NCBI RefSeq assembly: GCF_026810505.1
Contig: NZ_CP101750.1
Location: 8,172,515-8,236,514, forward strand
Source: Streptomyces sp. Je 1-369
GTDB taxonomy: Bacteria > Actinomycetota > Actinomycetes > Streptomycetales > Streptomycetaceae
Direction of reading: 5' to 3'
DNA: 64,000 bases
Part shown: in pieces, positions 61,063-64,000 of the stretch
How positions within the stretch are numbered: the first letter of the stretch is position 1
How the letters are laid out: each line of letters begins with the position of its first letter
Made by a program: the position numbers and the translations under genes
The notes under the pieces: model-generated
Seen by the model: the letters and a program-made list of their open reading frames with translations, nothing else
Databases searched by the model: none
What the model was told of the DNA's origin: nothing

Positions 61063-62778
61063 TCAGACGGCGCGGTCGTTGACGTCGCGGAATGCCAGGG
61101 GGAGCCGCTTCACCAGGTCCCTGTCGAGGTGGGGCAGGTGGGTCCTGGACTCGGCGACCATCGACTGGGCGAGCGTGGAGACGTAGTTGTTGAGCTCCGT
61201 CTCCTTGTTGTCCGCGACCAGGTCGTACACGTCCCCGCCGTACTGCGGCCTGCCTTCCGAATGCACCGCGTACTGGTACGGCACGAAGTCGGCCGGCATC
61301 TCCCAGTCCCCGAGCGGCCTGACCCAGAACACGGGCAGGATGGCGATGGGCTCCTGGCCGGGGACGGCGTTGAGGTTCGCCATGCGCTGCACCATGACGG
61401 CCCACTCGCGCCGGCACCAGTCGCGCTGGAAGTACCCCTCCGTGATCAGGGGGACCATCAGCCGCGTGGTGCGGATCGCCTCGATGAGCTTGGGCTCCCA
61501 GGTGGCCCCGTGCTGCATCATCTTGTCGAAGAAGCCGGACTTCGTGACCCGCCCGCCGAGCTTGGCCGTCACCCGCTTCTCCAGCAGGTTGTGGAACCTG
61601 AGCGCCTCCTCGAAGTCGACGTCCCGGTTGTGCCAACTGGTGAAGAAGAAGCAGGAGGCCGCCTCGGCAGGCGCCGTCGGCTGCGTCTGTGCCTCCTCCC
61701 GGGTCCCGGACCAGCGCCCCGCCAGTTCCTCGGCGATCCCTCGCACGCTGTCGGCCATCTGACGGCCGGTCCGCGCCTCCTCGGTGGCCTCCGCCACCGT
61801 GTCGGCCAGCGCCCGCACGAACCCGGGATCCTCCTGCTCGAACACCGCGTCGAGCAGCAGGTCGACGCGCTCCGCCATGGACAGGAGGTCCACACCCACG
61901 GACACCGCTTCGGGCAGCACGGTCGCCGTCGACCGCAGCCGCAGGGCCTCCATCCAGCGCCGGTAGCTGCCGGTGTCCCTGCACACCGTCGAACGCAGCA
62001 GGCTGGACCGCAGGCTGGTGCGCGCCCTGTCGGGCACGTCGGCCCGGTGCTGCGCGGGGAGCGCGGGGGACGGTTTGGGCTGTTCGGGCGGTGGTGGGGC
62101 CATGCGGGCTATCTCCGTAACGGTGGCGACCTGTTCCACGGTGACCTTGCCCGAAAGAACGGCCTCTCCGGCGCGCACGATCTGATGCGGATGCCCGTCG
62201 AAGGTGTCCGCGAGCCGCGCGGCCTGCCGCTTGTCGAGACCCATGTTCTCCATGAGGAGCCGGACCACGTCGGGCCGGGCCAGCGGGCCCACGAGCAGCC
62301 GGGCGTCCGGCTTCCACGCGCCGGTCCCGCGCGAGGTGACCAGAACGCGCGCGTTGCCCTGCGGGAAGTGCTGCCACAAGGTGTCCGGGTCCGCCGCGTT
62401 GTCGAAGATGTAGAGCCAGTCGGCAGCCGTGGGACCGTCCAGCGGCCGCCCCAGATCCTGCTCGAACGCCTCGCGCAGCTGCTCCGTCTGCTCCGCCATC
62501 CGGCCCGCGAGCCGGGCCGGGTCCGGTTCACGGGCGCAGTCGAAGACCCACATCAGTTCGTAGTGCTGGGTGTAGAGGTGGCCGTAGGAAATGGCCAACT
62601 GCGAGGACCCGTACCCGTACGGACGGTCCTCCGGGTCGTGCACGAGCACGGTGCGGTGGTCCATGAGCAGCCGGTGCGCGTCCGCGATCTCCTCGTCCCT
62701 GCCGACGAACGGCGCCGGCAGCGGCGGGAGGTTGTTGATCTGCGGCAGCTCCCGGGGCGGACGCCGTGACGGGCTCAC
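61063..62778 (-). CDS. TIR-domain protein with degenerate NTPase-like N-terminus
   Basis: The 571-residue protein starts with an NB-ARC/AAA-like region (PLPAPFVGRDEEIADAHRLL; DWLYIFDNAADPD as a Walker B-like strand; NARVLVTSRG). The P-loop is not recognisable: its place reads VHDPEDRPYGYGSSQLAISY. A helical linker leads to a C-terminal TIR-like domain (ASCFFFTSWHNRDVDFEEAL; GATWEPKLIEAIRTTRLMVP; GYFQRDWCRREW). TIR domains of this kind cleave NAD+ or act as assembly modules; FxsC proteins of the FxSxx-COOH peptide system are similar. The ATG overlaps the preceding TIR gene by four bases. Confidence 0.8.
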   Translation of the reverse strand: MSPSRRPPRELPQINNLPPLPAPFVGRDEEIADAHRLLMDHRTVLVHDPEDRPYGYGSSQLAISYGHLYTQHYELMWVFDCAREPDPARLAGRMAEQTEQLREAFEQDLGRPLDGPTAADWLYIFDNAADPDTLWQHFPQGNARVLVTSRGTGAWKPDARLLVGPLARPDVVRLLMENMGLDKRQAARLADTFDGHPHQIVRAGEAVLSGKVTVEQVATVTEIARMAPPPPEQPKPSPALPAQHRADVPDRARTSLRSSLLRSTVCRDTGSYRRWMEALRLRSTATVLPEAVSVGVDLLSMAERVDLLLDAVFEQEDPGFVRALADTVAEATEEARTGRQMADSVRGIAEELAGRWSGTREEAQTQPTAPAEAASCFFFTSWHNRDVDFEEALRFHNLLEKRVTAKLGGRVTKSGFFDKMMQHGATWEPKLIEAIRTTRLMVPLITEGYFQRDWCRREWAVMVQRMANLNAVPGQEPIAILPVFWVRPLGDWEMPADFVPYQYAVHSEGRPQYGGDVYDLVADNKETELNNYVSTLAQSMVAESRTHLPHLDRDLVKRLPLAFRDVNDRAV

Positions 62779-63866
62779 CGGCCGCTCCCACGATCCGCCG
62801 ACTGCTGCGGGGTCTCGGGGAGCACCTGCTCGATCAGGTGCTCGGCCTCCGCGGGATCCGCGCCCGCGAGGACGACGACGTTCGCATCACGGACGAGCAG
62901 CGGCCGGGGCGCCGCGTCGATCTGCACCAGGACGGCCTGGGACGGGCGGCCGGGGGAGTTGGCGAACGTGTCCGCCCACTCGGTGGGGCTCGTGTTCCCC
63001 GCGGCGAAGTAGTTGCGCGAGAAGATGACGAGCATGCGCTCCGCCGCCGCCCGCGCCTGCGCGACCGCGTCCTGGAGACTCTCGCGGCTGGCCCGCCAGC
63101 GGCGCTGCACGACATCGTGCCCCCGCTGGCCGAGCACCTCCGACATCCAGTCGGCCCACGGCTGGTCGGCGCCGACATAACTGATCGCGACCGAACCCGG
63201 CACGCGCCGCTGCAGCGTCCCCGCGTCGAGGATCTCGGGCCAGCGCGCCCAGTTCCGCACCTCGACGTCGGCGGGCTGCCCGGCCTGCGCCGCGCTCTCG
63301 CTGCCGAACGCCGGGTCCAGCTCCTGGGCATCGGCCAGGTCCAGTCGTTCCAGTTCCGTACGCCCCGCCTCGGCAACGGTTTTGGCCAACTGTTCGAGGA
63401 GCGCGTAATACCGTACTTCGTTCTCCGCCCCGTGCGAGGCCGCCAGGGACTCCAGTCCGTACTGCCGCAGCCAGTCGAAGGCTCCGGGCCCCTCCACCGA
63501 TGTGCGTACGCCCGCCGGAACCTGGTCGTCGGCGACCGGCTTCCAGCACAGCGGGACCAGGCAGCCGCGCGCCGGCACACCCCGGATGTCCTCGTGGTGG
63601 CGCATCCGGGCGTCGAAGACCGCCCATTCGAGTCCCGCGCCGCGGTCGGTGAAATATCGGGGGGAGTACAGCACGATCATGACTCCGGCCCTGGTCACGT
63701 CGCCCTCACGGGCCGACTCGGGCTCCGCCACCGCGCCCAGTACGCCGCTGACGCCGAACCCTTCCTGGATTCGCAGCCGGTACTCCAGATCGGCGTGGAA
63801 ACGCGTCAGCGCACGCCAGCCATCAGCACGTACACAACTCGTATAGAAGAAAGCGGCTGGATCCAC
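62775..63866 (-). CDS. Double TIR-domain protein (FxsC-like N-terminus)
   Basis: The 363-residue protein appears to hold two TIR-like domains. The N-terminal one resembles FxsC (AAFFYTSCVRADGWRALTRF; IVLYSPRYFTDRGAGLEWAV). The C-terminal one is a TIR_2 type (GSVAISYVGADQPWADWMSE; HDVVQRRWRASRESLQDAV; MLVIFSRNYFAA). It lies upstream of and overlaps the NTPase/TIR gene (ATGA), so the products are made together. GTG at 63866 after GTGAGGGG is preferred; an in-frame TTG at 63890 lacks a ribosome site. Confidence 0.75.
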   Translation of the reverse strand: MDPAAFFYTSCVRADGWRALTRFHADLEYRLRIQEGFGVSGVLGAVAEPESAREGDVTRAGVMIVLYSPRYFTDRGAGLEWAVFDARMRHHEDIRGVPARGCLVPLCWKPVADDQVPAGVRTSVEGPGAFDWLRQYGLESLAASHGAENEVRYYALLEQLAKTVAEAGRTELERLDLADAQELDPAFGSESAAQAGQPADVEVRNWARWPEILDAGTLQRRVPGSVAISYVGADQPWADWMSEVLGQRGHDVVQRRWRASRESLQDAVAQARAAAERMLVIFSRNYFAAGNTSPTEWADTFANSPGRPSQAVLVQIDAAPRPLLVRDANVVVLAGADPAEAEHLIEQVLPETPQQSADRGSGR

Positions 63867-64000
63867 GCGCCCCTCACAAACTTCCGCCAACGGTCCGGCG
63901 TGATGGACATTCGCGCAGACTCGGTGAGAACGGATGGCCGGTCGGTCAGCGGCGGCTCCTCCGAGGCCGGTTCATACTCCCTCAATACCCCAGAGGATAG

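Noticed and set aside
62775..63866. Assignment as a complete FxSxx-COOH peptide system
   Set aside because: No radical SAM gene or short FxSxx peptide was found in the window, so only FxsC-like similarity is claimed.

Overview
The window is high-GC actinobacterial DNA with strong G/C third-position bias, frequent GTG/TTG starts and ATGA/GTGA gene overlaps. The gene families (LAL regulators, MmyB-type XRE, CYP102 fusion, paired FluC, type III PKS) point to Streptomyces or a close relative. No rRNA, tRNA or CRISPR array was seen.

Layout. (a) 1-1.8 kb: the end of a type III polyketide synthase, followed by an acyl-ACP desaturase-like diiron protein and an ICMT-like membrane methyltransferase, probably a phenolic-lipid operon. 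(b) 2-14.4 kb: mostly ordinary genes: LacI regulator, a MITE-like inverted-repeat element, thioredoxin, flavin disulfide reductase, a self-sufficient CYP102-type P450 with a divergent PAS-LuxR regulator, M20 peptidase, carboxylate-amine ligase, two FluC fluoride channels behind a possible fluoride riboswitch, a TPR protein and a pirin. (c) 14.4-25 kb: an accessory stretch with two transposase remnants, a truncated VOC gene and a frameshifted Gfo/Idh/MocA gene. It also holds a P450, a DapF-like gene, a DinB protein and, most notably, a compact P450 / 30-residue peptide / P450 operon (19.8-22.4 kb) that looks like a P450-crosslinked RiPP cluster. (d) 25-33 kb: EF-hand protein, PucR regulator divergent from a ferredoxin-reductase/fatty-acid-desaturase pair, aldo-keto reductase divergent from an MmyB-type regulator, and a secreted beta-propeller-like protein.

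(e) 33-60 kb: a large two-armed biosynthetic cluster fired from a divergent promoter region at 43.1-43.6 kb. The left arm has a polyprenyl diphosphate synthase, two Gfo/Idh/MocA dehydrogenases, a TIM-barrel isomerase, an M20 hydrolase, an Ldh-family dehydrogenase, a small unknown protein, an alpha/beta hydrolase and a one-frame fusion of an FAD epoxidase-like enzyme with a methyltransferase. The right arm has two DegT aminotransferases, a methyltransferase, a UbiA prenyltransferase, a nucleotide-sugar dehydrogenase, a BenE-like transporter and an LAL regulator. Beyond it lie an ECF41 sigma factor, an MFS exporter, a SnoaL-like protein with an acyl-CoA/AMP ligase, and a second LAL regulator. 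I infer an amino-sugar or aminocyclitol decorated meroterpenoid. The MFS/SnoaL intergenic region carries two divergent matches to the ECF41 promoter signature. (f) 60-64 kb: a three-helix membrane protein, a HIT protein and two overlapping TIR-domain genes, one with a degenerate NTPase-like region, suggesting a conflict/defence or FxsC-like system.
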